In this document: positions 42,388 to 53,271 of the stretch, one piece after another
Numbering within the stretch: position 1 is the first letter of the stretch
Layout of the letters: every line of letters begins with the position of its first letter
Source of the DNA: Rhizaria sp. SCN 62-66
Taxonomy: Eukaryota > Rhizaria, unplaced
Direction of reading: 5' to 3'
NCBI GenBank assembly: GCA_001724265.1
Contig: MEDY01000284.1
Location: forward strand, 1-64,000
Length of the DNA: 64,000 nt
Notes under the pieces: model-generated
Told to the model about the DNA's origin: nothing
Seen by the model: the letters and a program-made list of their open reading frames with translations, nothing else
The model's database searches: none
Position numbers and translations under genes: made by a program

Positions 42388-43322
42388 GGAGCGCGCGGCA
42401 ACCTTGGCGGACAACGCAGAGTTCGCTCCGGAGTCTGGGTTTGGCAGAGGTTAACGTGATTGGATTGTGAAAAGGAAGTTCGTCAGTATGAGAAATATAA
42501 AACAAATCATAAATACAAAACAAAACCCCGCATCATAATAAGCGTGAACAGACTCTGACGATCAATTCGCCTCAGGATAGCAATATTCGATTTGGTACAT
42601 GTACTTGATGGCACACTCCCCTCCACCTTACGGTCACAATGCCATAGCAATAAGCAGGATTGTAACAGAAAAGAGAGTTAAACATGGAGAATCGAATGGA
42701 AGTGTATTCAAATCAAGTTTTGTTGCAAAACAGTTGTCTTAAACGTGGAGACAGGATCTTCGTAGAGTGAGCCGAGCTGCTTGTTGTCTTTAGGGAGGAA
42801 AAGAAAAAGCAATTGGAACTTGTTGTTAGTACGAGGTACAGGTAAGATGCAGTGAGGGGGAGGTGGTGGAACCCGACGCGTTGCGTCACCACAGCAGACA
42901 TAGCAATGCGAATCAGATTCAACAGACCAGATCTACCAGCAGATAACGCGCGACAATGTGGACGTGCTCCATTAATCACTCGGTCTCTCACACCGTCATC
43001 AACCAGCCACACGTGAACAGACAGCGCACACACCTCCACATACACCCAGGAGGGCGGAGCAGAGCGGCGAGAAAACGCCTGCAATTGCTACTCTGTTCTA
43101 AAAAACAACGAATGAACTAACGCGTTGAGAGTGTTGATGTTCATGGTTGAAGTCTCAGTCGTGATTGCGTGTTTTTGCGTGCAAGTGCGTATGAACGAGT
43201 GTGATGTCAGCTTTCGTTTGTGGTTCGTTTGCTTGATATATTATAATTATGATAGTGAGGGACGAGGGGATCAATAACACCATTATCCATCACTTGTTGT
43301 GAGTGCAAGGTGCGTGCATGAG
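42388..43322. other. AT-rich spacer with no supported gene
   Basis: It holds the 5' side of the 1806-residue gene and the 3' flank of the phospholipase gene. A 123-codon minus-strand frame at 42713-43084 lacks the GC-rich codon use of real genes here and is not called. Confidence 0.45.
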
Positions 43323-44390
43323 TTAGGTGGAAAAACGCTCACGCTCACCGATTTTGAACGCTTTGGTCGCGGAGGCGGTCTTGGAACCGGCAGTCTTGGC
43401 ACCGGCGGTCTTGGAACCGGCAGTCTTGGCACCGGCAGTCTTGGCACGGGCAGTCTTGGTGGCAGACTTGGACGACGCGACCTTGGTGATGGGATTGCCG
43501 GACATCGAGGAGTCGATGACGGCCGTCTTAGGGATGGTGGCCTTGGCGACGAACTTGACCTTGGGCTCGGGAGTCGCGGCGTTGATCTCAGAGATGGCGC
43601 CGTCGGGGCCGTTGCACTGGCAGCGGCGCTTCTGGGCCTCGAGGAACGGCTTGCTACCGCCGAGGTTGACGGCCTGGTACATGGCAGTGGGAACAGCGCG
43701 GTAGATGATGGCCTCATTGGCGACGGCCGCCTCGAGGCACGTCTTGAACGTCGTGTCGATGTTGTGCTTGGACGCACCGCACGTGTCGTAGCCGATGTCG
43801 TGCGCGTTGCAGCAGCTGGTGATGCTCTTGGGGAGGTGCGTCAGCAGATGGTGGATCGTCTTGCCGGTGACCTCGGAGCCGCAGCCGTCGAAGAACGCCT
43901 GGGTGCCGGGCACGGTACCCATGGTGTAGCCAGCGGGGCACGTAGAAAGGTCGGGAATGCTCTCGACGTCGGCCTCAGCATCAGCGTCGGCATCAGCGTC
44001 AACATCGGCGTCAGCCTCAGTCTCAGCGTCAACATCAGCGTCAGCGTCAGCGTCAACATCAGCGTCAGCGTCAGCGTCAACATCAGCGTCAAGCTCAGCC
44101 TCGTTCTCAGCCTCAGCGTCAGCCTCAGCGTCAGCTTCGGCCTCGAGCTCAGCCTCGAGCTCAGCCTCGGCGTCAGCGTCAGCATCAACCCCGGCGTCAG
44201 CCTCAGCCTCAGCATCCACCTCGACCTCAGCATCGACCTCAGCCTCAGCGTCCATCTCGAGGAAGGCAGCGTCGTCGACCGAGAGCTGAGAGAACTCAGC
44301 AGTGGCCAGGTCGACCGCAGTAGCGGGGGAGACCATGACAACAGCCATCGAAAGGGCAAACGCGGCCGCCAGAAAATAGGCAAAACGCAT
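43323..44390 (-). CDS. Secreted phospholipase A2, group XII-like, with acidic repeat pro-region
   Basis: The protein has 355 residues and ends in TAA. ATG 44390 begins a signal peptide ([20 protein letters not shown]). Residues about 45-140 are an acidic repeat of Asp/Glu alternating with Ala and Val. The catalytic domain spans about 145-270: a Ca-loop-like DGCGS, then [13 protein letters not shown] with His197-Asp198 as the expected catalytic dyad, and a later Cys pair in RRCQC. The spacing and the DGCGS loop fit group XII sPLA2 better than the classical pancreatic and venom groups. These enzymes hydrolyse the sn-2 ester of phospholipids with Ca2+; the group XIIB branch is catalytically impaired, so activity is not assured. 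The C-terminal tail is a Lys/Thr/Ala repeat ([10 protein letters not shown]). It is divergent from another secreted acidic-repeat protein. Confidence 0.8.
   Translation of the reverse strand: MRFAYFLAAAFALSMAVVMVSPATAVDLATAEFSQLSVDDAAFLEMDAEAEVDAEVEVDAEAEADAGVDADADAEAELEAELEAEADAEADAEAENEAELDADVDADADADVDADADADVDAETEADADVDADADADAEADVESIPDLSTCPAGYTMGTVPGTQAFFDGCGSEVTGKTIHHLLTHLPKSITSCCNAHDIGYDTCGASKHNIDTTFKTCLEAAVANEAIIYRAVPTAMYQAVNLGGSKPFLEAQKRRCQCNGPDGAISEINAATPEPKVKFVAKATIPKTAVIDSSMSGNPITKVASSKSATKTARAKTAGAKTAGSKTAGAKTAGSKTASATKAFKIGERERFST
43375..43460 (-). repeat. Tandem repeat encoding a Lys-Thr-Ala-Gly tail
   Basis: Imperfect 15-base units (GCCAAGACTGCCGGT-like on the coding strand) repeat about five times and encode alternating KTAGA and KTAGS at the basic C-terminus of the phospholipase. 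Confidence 0.85.
43958..44262 (-). repeat. Acidic Asp/Glu-Ala hexanucleotide repeat region
   Basis: Degenerate GAY GCT / GAG GCY units encode the acidic pro-region of the phospholipase. The same kind of repeat is at 45946-46115 in the neighbouring gene on the other strand. Confidence 0.85.
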
Positions 44391-45157
44391 TGTCCACACT
44401 CTGTTGGGGTGTAGCAGCAAAAACAAAAAAGAGAGAACACACAAGGGTGAGTGAGTGTGACGACAAAGACAGACAGGGAATTGGAGTCAGAATACCCATC
44501 AATCAAGTGATACGCGTTTAAAACCAAGATAGTAAATCTAAATGTTAGTCATGACACATGATTGCAGGCAATATGCACGCGTATGAGCTTTAGTTCTGGA
44601 TATGGACTGCTGTTGTAACGTAAAGAGGCCAGCAGAGTCAGAGCCTGGCCAAGCGACACAAAGACACCAGTTCCAGTCCACATCTTCCCTGACCGGCCCA
44701 ATAAAACAAAGATATAAGCGCAACACATTTACTAATCCAAATTCACGAACTTCGCACGCAGTCTCCGCTGCTCTCTGCGCCGCTGCAGGTAATGCAAGTT
44801 CCTCCTTCAGTTTGGCTCGGTCGGTTGTGGGTGGCGACGAGGGCTCTCGTGGTGAGCGACCGTGAGTCGCAGGGCATTCGACCGGTCAGTCCGCTCGAAA
44901 GTAAGCCGCTTTGGGTGGGCGACTAAAACAAAGCTCGTTCTCGACTTGGCGTGCGTCAATTGAATTGCTGTTGATGTATTAGTTTTATTCAAAGCATGCT
45001 ATGTTGTGTGTTTTTCTTTTGACTGGCAACTCGCCGCTTTGTGCCGCTGTGGATGCCTGGTCAGGACCTCCCTCACTCTCCTTTTCGACCTCTCACTGTG
45101 CCCCCCCCCGCCCGTCTTTTCTCCCTTTCTTTGCCGTCGTCTGCAGTGTGTGACAAC
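44391..45157. promoter_or_regulatory. Shared divergent 5' region (phospholipase / acidic secreted protein)
   Basis: A 767-base spacer between two divergent genes for secreted proteins. The phospholipase side has a CT-rich stretch ending CAACAG about 10 bases before its ATG. The other side has long C/T runs, including a C9 run at 45102-45110, ending CTGCAG 11 bases before the ATG at 45158. The middle is AT-rich and gene-free. Confidence 0.45.
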
Positions 45158-46124
45158 ATGAGGATGATGCTCATGGTGTTGATGGCCCTCATTGCCATCG
45201 CTTGTACGTCCACACTTTCTCTATCTTGCTCTATGCCGCTCGAAAGTTCAACGAGCTCCACTCGACTTGCTTCCCCCCTTTTTTCCCCTACACCTGTGCT
45301 GTCCCTATTCCTCTTTCCCCTTGCTCTTGACTCACATTACCTGATACTTAACATTTCACCCTTCCCTCTTCACATCTCTGCGTGTAGTTGCGGCTGCTGC
45401 TGAGCCCGCGGCGAACCTCCAGAAGGTTCCTGTCGTGCCTGCTCCTGCGCCCATCGTCAAAGACGGCGTTAAGCTGTTCCACGCGACCGTGGTTGACCCC
45501 AACTTCCCTTCCCCCATCGTCAACGCCGATGGCTCCATCTCAGGTGTCCCCGTCGTGCCTGCACGGGCGATCCGCTCTGACGGCTACATGCACCTTCCCC
45601 CCGTGCCCGTGGTCGCACCCAAGTACCACCGCCGCGCTCTCCGCCGCGTCGCCAAGTCCCTCGACCTGCTCGACAACGCCTACGACGCCCTCACCACTCA
45701 CCTGCGCGACCTCACTGTGATGCGCGCCAAGGTCCAGCGCAAGCTCGCGATGCTGCAGGCCGAGCACGTCCGCCACGGCGCCATCGTGCTCCCCGCGCTG
45801 CCCGTTAACACATCGCTCGCAACTCCCGTGGTGCCCCTCGGCGTCAAGCGCATGCTCCGCAGCTACCTCATGTCCGCTGTCGAGACCGGCGCCGCCGCCG
45901 AGGGCCAGGCTGAGGCTGAGGCTCAGCACGCCTCGCTTATCGAGACCGAGGTCGATGCTGAGGCCGAGGTTGACGCTGAGGCTGAGGTTGATGCCGAGGC
46001 TGAGGTCAATGCTGAGACTGAGGTTGATGCTGAGGCTGAGGTCGATGTTGAGGCTGAGGCTGAGGTTGATGCCGAGGCTGAGTACGAGGCTGAGTACGAG
46101 GCTGAGGCTGAGGAGGAGATGTAA
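45158..46124 (+). CDS. Secreted acidic-repeat protein, two exons
   Basis: Exons 45158-45203 and 45388-46124 give 260 residues ending in TAA. Exon 1 encodes most of the signal peptide (MRMMLMVLMALIAIA, completed as FAAAAEPA), which fixes the start and the splice. The middle part (about 40-165) has Pro/Val-rich stretches, then a helical basic segment (RRVAKSLDLLDNAYDALTTHL, shortened form of a longer helix). The C-terminal 65 residues are an EVDAEAE-type acidic repeat ending EAEAEEEM. There are no Cys after the signal peptide. The family is not recognised. It shares its repeat type and spacer with the divergent phospholipase gene. Confidence 0.75.
45204..45387 (+). other. Intron (184 bases, GTACGT..TAG)
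   Basis: The donor is GTACGT after GCT T and the acceptor is TGTAG before TT GCG; joining restores the frame across the signal peptide. A candidate branch CTTAAC lies about 40 bases before the acceptor. Confidence 0.85.
45946..46115 (+). repeat. Acidic GAG GTY GAY GCT GAG GCY repeat
   Basis: Tandem 18-base units encode EVDAEA repeats at the C-terminus of the secreted protein. Confidence 0.85.
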
Positions 46125-47309
46125 AGAACTCACGTGTTATGCTCTTTATATGAGTGATAAAGGTTTTCTATAAATGGAAGATCTTTTGTGACTGCTGTTG
46201 CTGTTGTGTACAAGAACAAAGAAGAGAATCAAGAAACCGTTCTTTTTTCAATCAAATATCGATGACATATTGGCTGACAGACGACACTTCTGTGTTGTCC
46301 AAAATATGTGGACTCATTTTCATGCACCCTCATATAGCCCAATACATTCCGATCATTTCAAGTACACATCATTTTTTTTGGCGATAGAACAGAAGCTGAC
46401 AACGGCTGCTGATCTTAGGGGGCATGCTTCGTGAAAGCGGTGCACGATTGCTGTACAATTGCATATGTCACCACTTAATAGACACAACACCGTATGCCCC
46501 TCATAAAATCACAAACTAACCTTAACTTGAAAGCCATTGTGCCAGTGCCTCAAGACTAAGTAAGACATTTCCTGTTCCTTTGGTCTAGCTGTACACTAGC
46601 TTTTAATAAATGGGCTACAGTGAGACCAAATAAGGTGTTGTGTACAAAAATGAAGCTGCAGATAGGTGATAACGTGACATACATCGACTGAGGTGTGACC
46701 ATTTTTGTTACGACTACGACTGACTTCGTCTCTGGACCTAAAAAAGCAAGGCTGTTCTTCAACGGCTTAACTTTAAACTCTAGCCGCGGACAAGGGGGAG
46801 TGACCACTAACCGACCCTGCGTTTTCTTGGCAAATGGTTTGTGAGCTGCCAAGAAGCGTGAAGGCGGTGTGAGTAAGCCAAACTGATAATTAACGCTTGT
46901 GTGATTCTATCCAACAATTCATCGAAAGCTGACAGCGTCAGTCTGTGGACGAACAGACGCTGCTCGAGTTGGCTCGCGACCCTACGCGACTTCGCTCGAG
47001 GTTTCCGCTCTTTTGAGCTAACAAACAGCATGTAGGCGATCAACAGACGATGCAAATCCATTTAGTTGTTTCTAGGAGCTTCACAATACCTCTCTAACCA
47101 ATTTGCACTTCGACTCGCTCAGTTTTGAGCGCATTATGTCCTTTAACCGCTGCATTCCAAGCTCCGTTTGAACGACACTCCGGACAACTCCCTCTTGCTC
47201 CTTCTTCCCTTTCACTTTTCCCTCTCTCTCTTGATGATGTTGTCTCACCTTTATGTTCTTATCTTTCATCTGTTTCTTTTCTTGTCCATATTTCCTATTT
47301 CAGCGTACG
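46125..47309. other. Long AT-rich spacer, no supported gene
   Basis: About 1.2 kb separates two + strand genes. Short frames (for example 46556-46852 on the minus strand) have AT-rich, unbiased codons. The last 150 bases before 47309 are strongly pyrimidine-rich on the + strand and end ATTTCAG 6 bases before the next ATG; this is the likely promoter/leader region. Confidence 0.5.
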
Positions 47310-50300
47310 ATGAAGGTTTCTCCGACCTGGTCATTGATTGCGCTGCTCTGCGTTCTCTTTGCCAGCTTTACTGCTGCAAAGGTTGATTTTACGGGCGTTT
47401 CGCTTGTTTCTGACGGTAGTGGCACCATGACTGTCTCTTGGACCAACTGCACCTACGACTCCGGTGACGTTCTCGAGAACCTTCTTTTTGTTGCTACGAG
47501 CGACGCCCCCATTTTTGATGGCCCCGAGACTTCCGCCCCTCTCCACATCTCTGAAGGTGTCTCGAGCACCGTTAAATTTGTCGACGACATTTTCACTATC
47601 TCCTTTGCGGTTGAGGGCGAGGCTACTATTCCCCAGGATGGCTTGTTCACTTTTGATGTGAGTGCTACCGCGAACTGCGCCCTAAACGCGACTTACTACC
47701 TTGAGGCGAACCCCGCGGCTGAAGCTAGCGTCGCCGCGCTCGAGGACGGCAGCCTTTCCACGTACTATGACAACGGTCCCTGCCCCAGCAACACGGCAGT
47801 CTTTGAGGGTTTCACTCTCACTGTTGATACCCCCTCTGACGACAGCGCGCCCATTGCTGACAGTTCTTTCACTCTCACCTGGACTTCGCTCTCTATCTCT
47901 GGCACCGTTTCTCTCCTGAACGTGTTTATGATCTCGACGACGGAGTCCACCTTCTTCACTAATGCCACTACCGACACCGTGGGCGCTTCTGTCCGTTACG
48001 AGAACAACATCATCTACGTCTCCCTGAACGACGATTTCAGCGGTAAGAACGTGACCATCAAGCCTGTTCTCGAGGCTGGCTGCGGTCACTCGGCCCAGTA
48101 CTCTGTTACCTGGGACAACGAAAATGACAATCTTGTTGTGCACACTAGCGGTTCGCTTTCGGCCGATTTCCACTCTGCTCCCTGCCCCGCCACTATTTAC
48201 GGTGTCGAGTTGGATTTCCAGCTGGACGTGGTCACCGTTTCGTGGACGTCTTACATCAACGATGACAATGTTGTTGCTGCTCCCATCATCATCTCTAAGA
48301 AGACTGGCGAGACCTCTGTCATCGTCAACGTTAGTCAGACTCCCGTGTCTATTGTTGAGGGTGTGACCGCGATTCCCACTTTTAACGACGACACCATCAC
48401 CATCACCTTCAACGTCTCCACCGCTGCTGTTTTCCCCGCGGCTGCGTCCTTTTCCTTCAACGTTGCCCGCTCCACTTCGGTCGATTGCGATGCCCAAGCC
48501 GTGTACGCGCTCACCAGCGGTAACGGCTACCTCGTCATCACACCAAACGTGATTACTTCGGCTGTCACCTCCCCTGCCTGCGCGAGCATCTCTGGCGTCA
48601 AGGTTACAACCATTGATGGTGTTGATAACTTCGCCGCCTCTAGCGGCCTCGTTATCACGTGGACCGCCCTCGACAACCCTGAGGGGCGCCAACTTGTCGA
48701 TGCTTTGATCATCTCTTCCGCCGACAAGTATGTTTTCGGCTCTGTCGGCTCTGTCGATGGCCCCGCCACCGCTCTAATCACCAACGGTGCGATCTATGTC
48801 AGTCTTCTAAGCAGCGCCGGCTCTTCTGGCTCTATCACCCTCTACTTGGGCCCCGGTTCTGCTGAATGCGGCTCTGACTCCGAGTACACTCTTGGCAGCA
48901 ACATGCAGGCTCTCACCGTGTACCCGCTCGATGATTCTGACTCTCTCAAGACCCCCACCGTCGCCGCGGCCTGCCCTGTTACCTTCTCTGGTGCTGAACT
49001 CAAGGTCGATGGCGAGGAGGACATGGCCTCCTCCGGCTTCACTTTCTCCTGGACTGGCTTTGCCAACGATGCCGACCGCGACCTGGCTAACCTCTTCACC
49101 ATCTCCGCCAACCCCGCCCTCTTCGACGGTGTCTCTGGCTCCTCGTTCGTCCCCGTCTCCGACACGGACGACCTGAGTGCCCAGATTAAGTACATTTATG
49201 GTGGCTTCGTTGTCTCGTTCAACGGCACTGGTGCTATCCCCGCTTCTGGTTCCTTCTCCTTCGGTGCCACTGTCTCTGACGCTATCCTTTGCGGCAAGAA
49301 CTTCACTTACACTGCCACTCCCATCGACCCTGCTGCCGCCTCCTTCGGTGCAGTTACCCCTAGCGCCACGGCCGTTTCATCCTCCTGCACCTACACCTAC
49401 GGCTGGGTCTGCTCTGCTGAAGGCCACGTCTGCGATGCCGAGAACGAGTCCCAGTTCGGCGAGTGCAACAATGAGTGCGGTGAGGGCGAGAAACACAACA
49501 CCCCCCAGTGCGCCCGCTTCGCTGACGGTTTGTTCGATGTTATCTCTGAGGACGAGACCGGCTGCTCCGGCAGTGTCCCCTCCTACTCCAAGGACTGCGA
49601 GGACTACTCTTGCCCCCTTGCCACCTGGATGTGCTTCTCCGCTGGCTCTAACATCACCGAGGCCGAGCCCTGCGCCAGCGACGACGACCACTTCGGCTTC
49701 CCCGCCTGCGCTGAGGCTGGCTGTGCTGCCGGCAAGGAGGTCGAGCGCACTGCTATCTGTGTTGCCTTCCCCGGCTCCTCCGATAACCTCGCCGAGCACT
49801 GCCCCAGTTCTCTGCCTCAACCCGCCACAGAATTCCAGTGCCCTACGGTCCTAGCCAACTGCAACTCCCTCTTTGATATCAACTCTCAGTGCTACGACGC
49901 CCAGGGGACTATGGTCACTTGCATGGACGCCCCCGGCCCTATCCGCAACGGCCAGTGCATTGACACTAATGACAGCGACGTTGTTGTCGATAGCTCTCTT
50001 TGCGCTGCTGCCAATGTCACCCTCGTCGCGAGCTGCACCAACCTTCCCCCCTGCACCAACCCCCCCGTGCTGAAGTGGTTCTCCGACGAGTCTGTTGCCT
50101 GCCGCACCGGTGGCAACTACTGCAAGTCGTTCCGCGAGGTCACCACCACCTGCGGTTACCTCAATGAGTCTGGCTCCGAGGTTGTTGTTGCTTCCAGCCT
50201 CTGCAATGCCGCAACTCGCCCTCCCGCCTACACCAACTGCGACGTCCCCGAGCTCTCGAGCTGCAACCACGGCACGTGCAACAACTTCCAGACCGTTACC

Positions 50301-51788
50301 ATCGGTGGCAGCTCTGTTTCCAACATCCTCGCCACCTGCACGTGCAACAGTGGCTACACTGGCGCCTCTTGCAATCTCACTGCCACTCTTGACACCGTTA
50401 AGGTCGTTGCTTCTGGCAACAGTTACATCATCACTTGGGTTGCTGCCAACGCCGACGGCGCGAGCGCCGACATCATCCTGAATGGCGGTGTCGTCCCCGT
50501 CACTGTTGGTCGCGGTGTCGCGCTTAGTGCCCAGACCTACACCTTCGATGCTGAAGCTGCCCAGACTCTCCCCGGCCCCTACACCTTCACCGTGTTCGTG
50601 TCCACCAAGCTCTCTGCCAAGTCTGCCGCCGTCACCATTGCTCCTCTGTGCGCTGCCGCCAACTACTGCGATGCTACTGGCTCTTCAGGCTGCAACTCCA
50701 AGACTGGCTTGTGCACGTGCAAGGGCGACTACTCCGGCCGCAAGTGCCAGTACTCTCCTTGCGACAACAACAAGTGCTCCATCACTAACACTAAGCCCAA
50801 TGATGTCTGCTCTGTTGTGAACAACAAGGCGAAGTGCAACTGCGTCGGCACCACCACCTTCAAGGACGACCTCTGCATCCAGCCCGCTGGCTGCTCTCAG
50901 AAGTGCGACAACGGTGGCATCCCCACTGGCGCTATGGTCGACGGCCAGCTCAAGTGCAGCGGCTGCTCGTGCCCAGCTCTATTCACCGGCTCCACCTGCC
51001 AGACCTGCGCCGTCACCTGCGACACCAAGGGTACTGCTAGCGTTCCCTCCTGCGGCACGTGCACGTGCAAGCCCGGCTACACTGGCCCTACCTGCGCTTG
51101 CCGTACCGCCGGCATTTCCCTTCTCTTCCCCGAGAAGGGCGTCTCGTGGTACTTCAACGACAACCGCGACACTGCCCTTCCCGTCTTCTCTTCTAACCTC
51201 GTCGGCGATGTCAAGAATGTGATGCGTAACCCCCCTCTCGTCTCCGTCGAGATGGGCACTGTCCGTTCGATCACTGCCGCTACCGACCGCGCTCTTTTCC
51301 TCAACATGGTTATCAACGTCGGCCCTAAATGCGTCTCCTCTGCTTCTGTCTCGTTCACCAGCTTCCTCGCTCAGACCTTTGCTACTCTTGCTGATGAGGA
51401 CGATATGGCTTCTACCTACGCTGCTCTTGCCACCTTCTCCGAGGTCCTCAAGAACGACCCCAACGGTCTCGGCTCCACCCTTAGTTCTGCCGACACTGCC
51501 AACGTCGGCATTGCTGACTCTGCCTGTACTACCGACTGCGATGCGATCCCCGCTGGCACTGGTACCGGCACCATCGAGGAGTACAAGCCTCCCACTGATG
51601 ATGACAGCAGTAGCGGCAGCTCTGGCCTCAGCAAGGACGAGAAGATCGCCGTCGGTGTCGTCGTCGGTGTCGGTGGTTTCCTCATCATCCTCGCCGTCGT
51701 CCTCGCCTGGAAGTTCGGCTGCTGCTGCTTCAACAAGACCCCCGAGTCCAAGTCTGAGGGTGTCGAGATGGGCACCTATGACGTCTAA
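47310..51788 (+). CDS. Large type I surface protein with repeat ectodomain, TSP1-like and EGF-like modules
   Basis: The protein has 1492 residues and ends in TAA. ATG 47310 starts a signal peptide (MKVSPTWSLIALLCVLFASF). Residues about 25-690 contain about five diverged 130-150-residue repeats, each with a beta-sandwich look (GTMTVSWTN, SSFTLTWTS, DVVTVSWTS, SGLVITWTA, SGFTFSWTG) and a closing Cys-Pro or lone Cys. Residues about 695-1000 are Cys-rich, with TSP1-like ECNNECGEGEK spacing. Residues about 970-1270 include EGF-like modules (CTCNSGYTGASC, CTCKGDYSGRKC, CTCKPGYTGPTC). A single membrane helix lies at about 1449-1470 (VGVVVGVGGFLIILAVVLAW), followed by a short tail with a Cys cluster and KSEG. 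It is probably an adhesin or receptor at the cell surface. Codons favour C at the third base without the GCG/CGC excess of neighbours, suggesting high expression. Confidence 0.8.
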   Translation: MKVSPTWSLIALLCVLFASFTAAKVDFTGVSLVSDGSGTMTVSWTNCTYDSGDVLENLLFVATSDAPIFDGPETSAPLHISEGVSSTVKFVDDIFTISFAVEGEATIPQDGLFTFDVSATANCALNATYYLEANPAAEASVAALEDGSLSTYYDNGPCPSNTAVFEGFTLTVDTPSDDSAPIADSSFTLTWTSLSISGTVSLLNVFMISTTESTFFTNATTDTVGASVRYENNIIYVSLNDDFSGKNVTIKPVLEAGCGHSAQYSVTWDNENDNLVVHTSGSLSADFHSAPCPATIYGVELDFQLDVVTVSWTSYINDDNVVAAPIIISKKTGETSVIVNVSQTPVSIVEGVTAIPTFNDDTITITFNVSTAAVFPAAASFSFNVARSTSVDCDAQAVYALTSGNGYLVITPNVITSAVTSPACASISGVKVTTIDGVDNFAASSGLVITWTALDNPEGRQLVDALIISSADKYVFGSVGSVDGPATALITNGAIYVSLLSSAGSSGSITLYLGPGSAECGSDSEYTLGSNMQALTVYPLDDSDSLKTPTVAAACPVTFSGAELKVDGEEDMASSGFTFSWTGFANDADRDLANLFTISANPALFDGVSGSSFVPVSDTDDLSAQIKYIYGGFVVSFNGTGAIPASGSFSFGATVSDAILCGKNFTYTATPIDPAAASFGAVTPSATAVSSSCTYTYGWVCSAEGHVCDAENESQFGECNNECGEGEKHNTPQCARFADGLFDVISEDETGCSGSVPSYSKDCEDYSCPLATWMCFSAGSNITEAEPCASDDDHFGFPACAEAGCAAGKEVERTAICVAFPGSSDNLAEHCPSSLPQPATEFQCPTVLANCNSLFDINSQCYDAQGTMVTCMDAPGPIRNGQCIDTNDSDVVVDSSLCAAANVTLVASCTNLPPCTNPPVLKWFSDESVACRTGGNYCKSFREVTTTCGYLNESGSEVVVASSLCNAATRPPAYTNCDVPELSSCNHGTCNNFQTVTIGGSSVSNILATCTCNSGYTGASCNLTATLDTVKVVASGNSYIITWVAANADGASADIILNGGVVPVTVGRGVALSAQTYTFDAEAAQTLPGPYTFTVFVSTKLSAKSAAVTIAPLCAAANYCDATGSSGCNSKTGLCTCKGDYSGRKCQYSPCDNNKCSITNTKPNDVCSVVNNKAKCNCVGTTTFKDDLCIQPAGCSQKCDNGGIPTGAMVDGQLKCSGCSCPALFTGSTCQTCAVTCDTKGTASVPSCGTCTCKPGYTGPTCACRTAGISLLFPEKGVSWYFNDNRDTALPVFSSNLVGDVKNVMRNPPLVSVEMGTVRSITAATDRALFLNMVINVGPKCVSSASVSFTSFLAQTFATLADEDDMASTYAALATFSEVLKNDPNGLGSTLSSADTANVGIADSACTTDCDAIPAGTGTGTIEEYKPPTDDDSSSGSSGLSKDEKIAVGVVVGVGGFLIILAVVLAWKFGCCCFNKTPESKSEGVEMGTYDV

Positions 51789-53271
51789 GTCTTGTCGCAG
51801 TAGGCTGTTTCCCTGTGATATCTCCTTCTACTAAGACTTGTTTGATGTTACGTCAATTTTCACACAACTCTCACACCTGTTTTACTTTTAGTATGGAGTC
51901 GAAACGCTTTTTTAACCGAGCCCTAAGTCAATCCTGTGCATTCATCGCACAAAGGAAATAAGAAGCCGGATTTTAAAAACGGTAACACGAGCATTTTGCC
52001 ACTTTGTGTCCTTAGCTGTGTATGTGTGCGCCCGTCTGTAAAAGAGATGGGCCTCCCCCAGTCAGCACAAACGTGTGCGGTGCTAGATGTCTTTCTTTGC
52101 AATTTGTTTTTTCACTCGTTCTGCTTTAAACCTGCATAGTGATGCTTTAGTAGTAGAGCTTCATGCGCGTGTTTGAGAATGTTCTTTTCTTTTCCTGATT
52201 GTTGTACTTGTTCGTGATTTTCGTTGCCCACACGACACACCTCGACTCATCTCGCTCAAGTAGACTTTTTTTTGGTCGCGATTTTTTTTTGCACCCCCGG
52301 ATTAAGTCGCTTGTTTGTAGAAACTTGTTTGTGCTGATTTGCTGGCGATGGAACTGTACGGATATGTTTGAATCACATTTTTCTTTTATAGTTGTTCTTA
52401 TTTTAAAACAAATGGATAACTCTGAAGCGTATTGCGACGACGATGATGACGGAGCTAAGCTTTGTCTTGTCTCTGTCGTCTTGGTTGTTGTGAAGCTTTT
52501 GTTTTGGAACGCTTTGCTGCATAATTTCATCTTGTGTATTGCAATATATGTTGGCATTGCTTTAAGTCAAGTTTCTAGTTCGCCCATTTGTCGGTTCTAG
52601 CATCTTGTAAGTGTGCTTGCATAGCGCGTACATTATCACCATCAACACCCAGTTCTTTCGTGACCTGAGTCGCATTGGCTGGTCCATGTTGTGGTGTTAC
52701 TAGTCATTTGCGATATATTTCACCACCAACCAAACCTTGTTATGGACCCGTAGCCTGTGTAAAAACAGTCTGCCGAACCATCATTGTCGGAGCGAGTGAC
52801 TCCTTCAATTTCATGTAATCTCGAAACAATAAACACGAGTTAGTTGTTTCTTATCCCACTTATTTTATCAAATGAAATGCCTGGCTTACTTCTAAGCTCG
52901 TCAACTTAACGTGACACTGCCTGCTGGTCGTAAGCAAGAACACCTGCGCGCGTATTAAAACGCTTTCTTTATTGAAGCTTCAATTGCTCCTAATAATTGC
53001 TCCTAATAATTCAATGTCCATGTCCATGTCCTATCATTCAGTGTGGAAAATACTTGTAGCCAGTCAAAAAGTCAATTACGGCCCCACCATCCCAGGGCCA
53101 CTTCGGGCTAGTGCACGGCGATACACAGGGGCGCATGACACAGCTAGATGCCCAGCAGCATCGGAAGACAATCTTAGTTCCACATGATCACACAGTCTGA
53201 CTCATAAGGCATAAACACACATCAGGTGAACGCGCGCTGCTGAGTTCAAAGACGCTGTTCTCAGTCTAGCT
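51789..53271. other. Longest spacer (1.5 kb), no supported gene
   Basis: AT-rich DNA between convergent genes. Overlapping open frames at 52147-52557 (-) and 52199-52600 (+) lack the codon character of real genes. A 15-base direct duplication (AATTGCTCCTAATAA, 52982 onward) and a TCCATG triplet-pair run at 53015-53030 are the only repeats seen. An unannotated noncoding RNA cannot be excluded. Confidence 0.5.

Noticed and set aside
42713-43084. 123-codon minus-strand frame
   Set aside because: Unbiased AT-rich codons; no domain.
46556-46852. 98-codon minus-strand frame
   Set aside because: Unbiased codon use and no recognisable motif.
52147-52600. Overlapping open frames on both strands
   Set aside because: AT-rich, no codon bias like real genes here, no domain, no signal peptide, no splice site.
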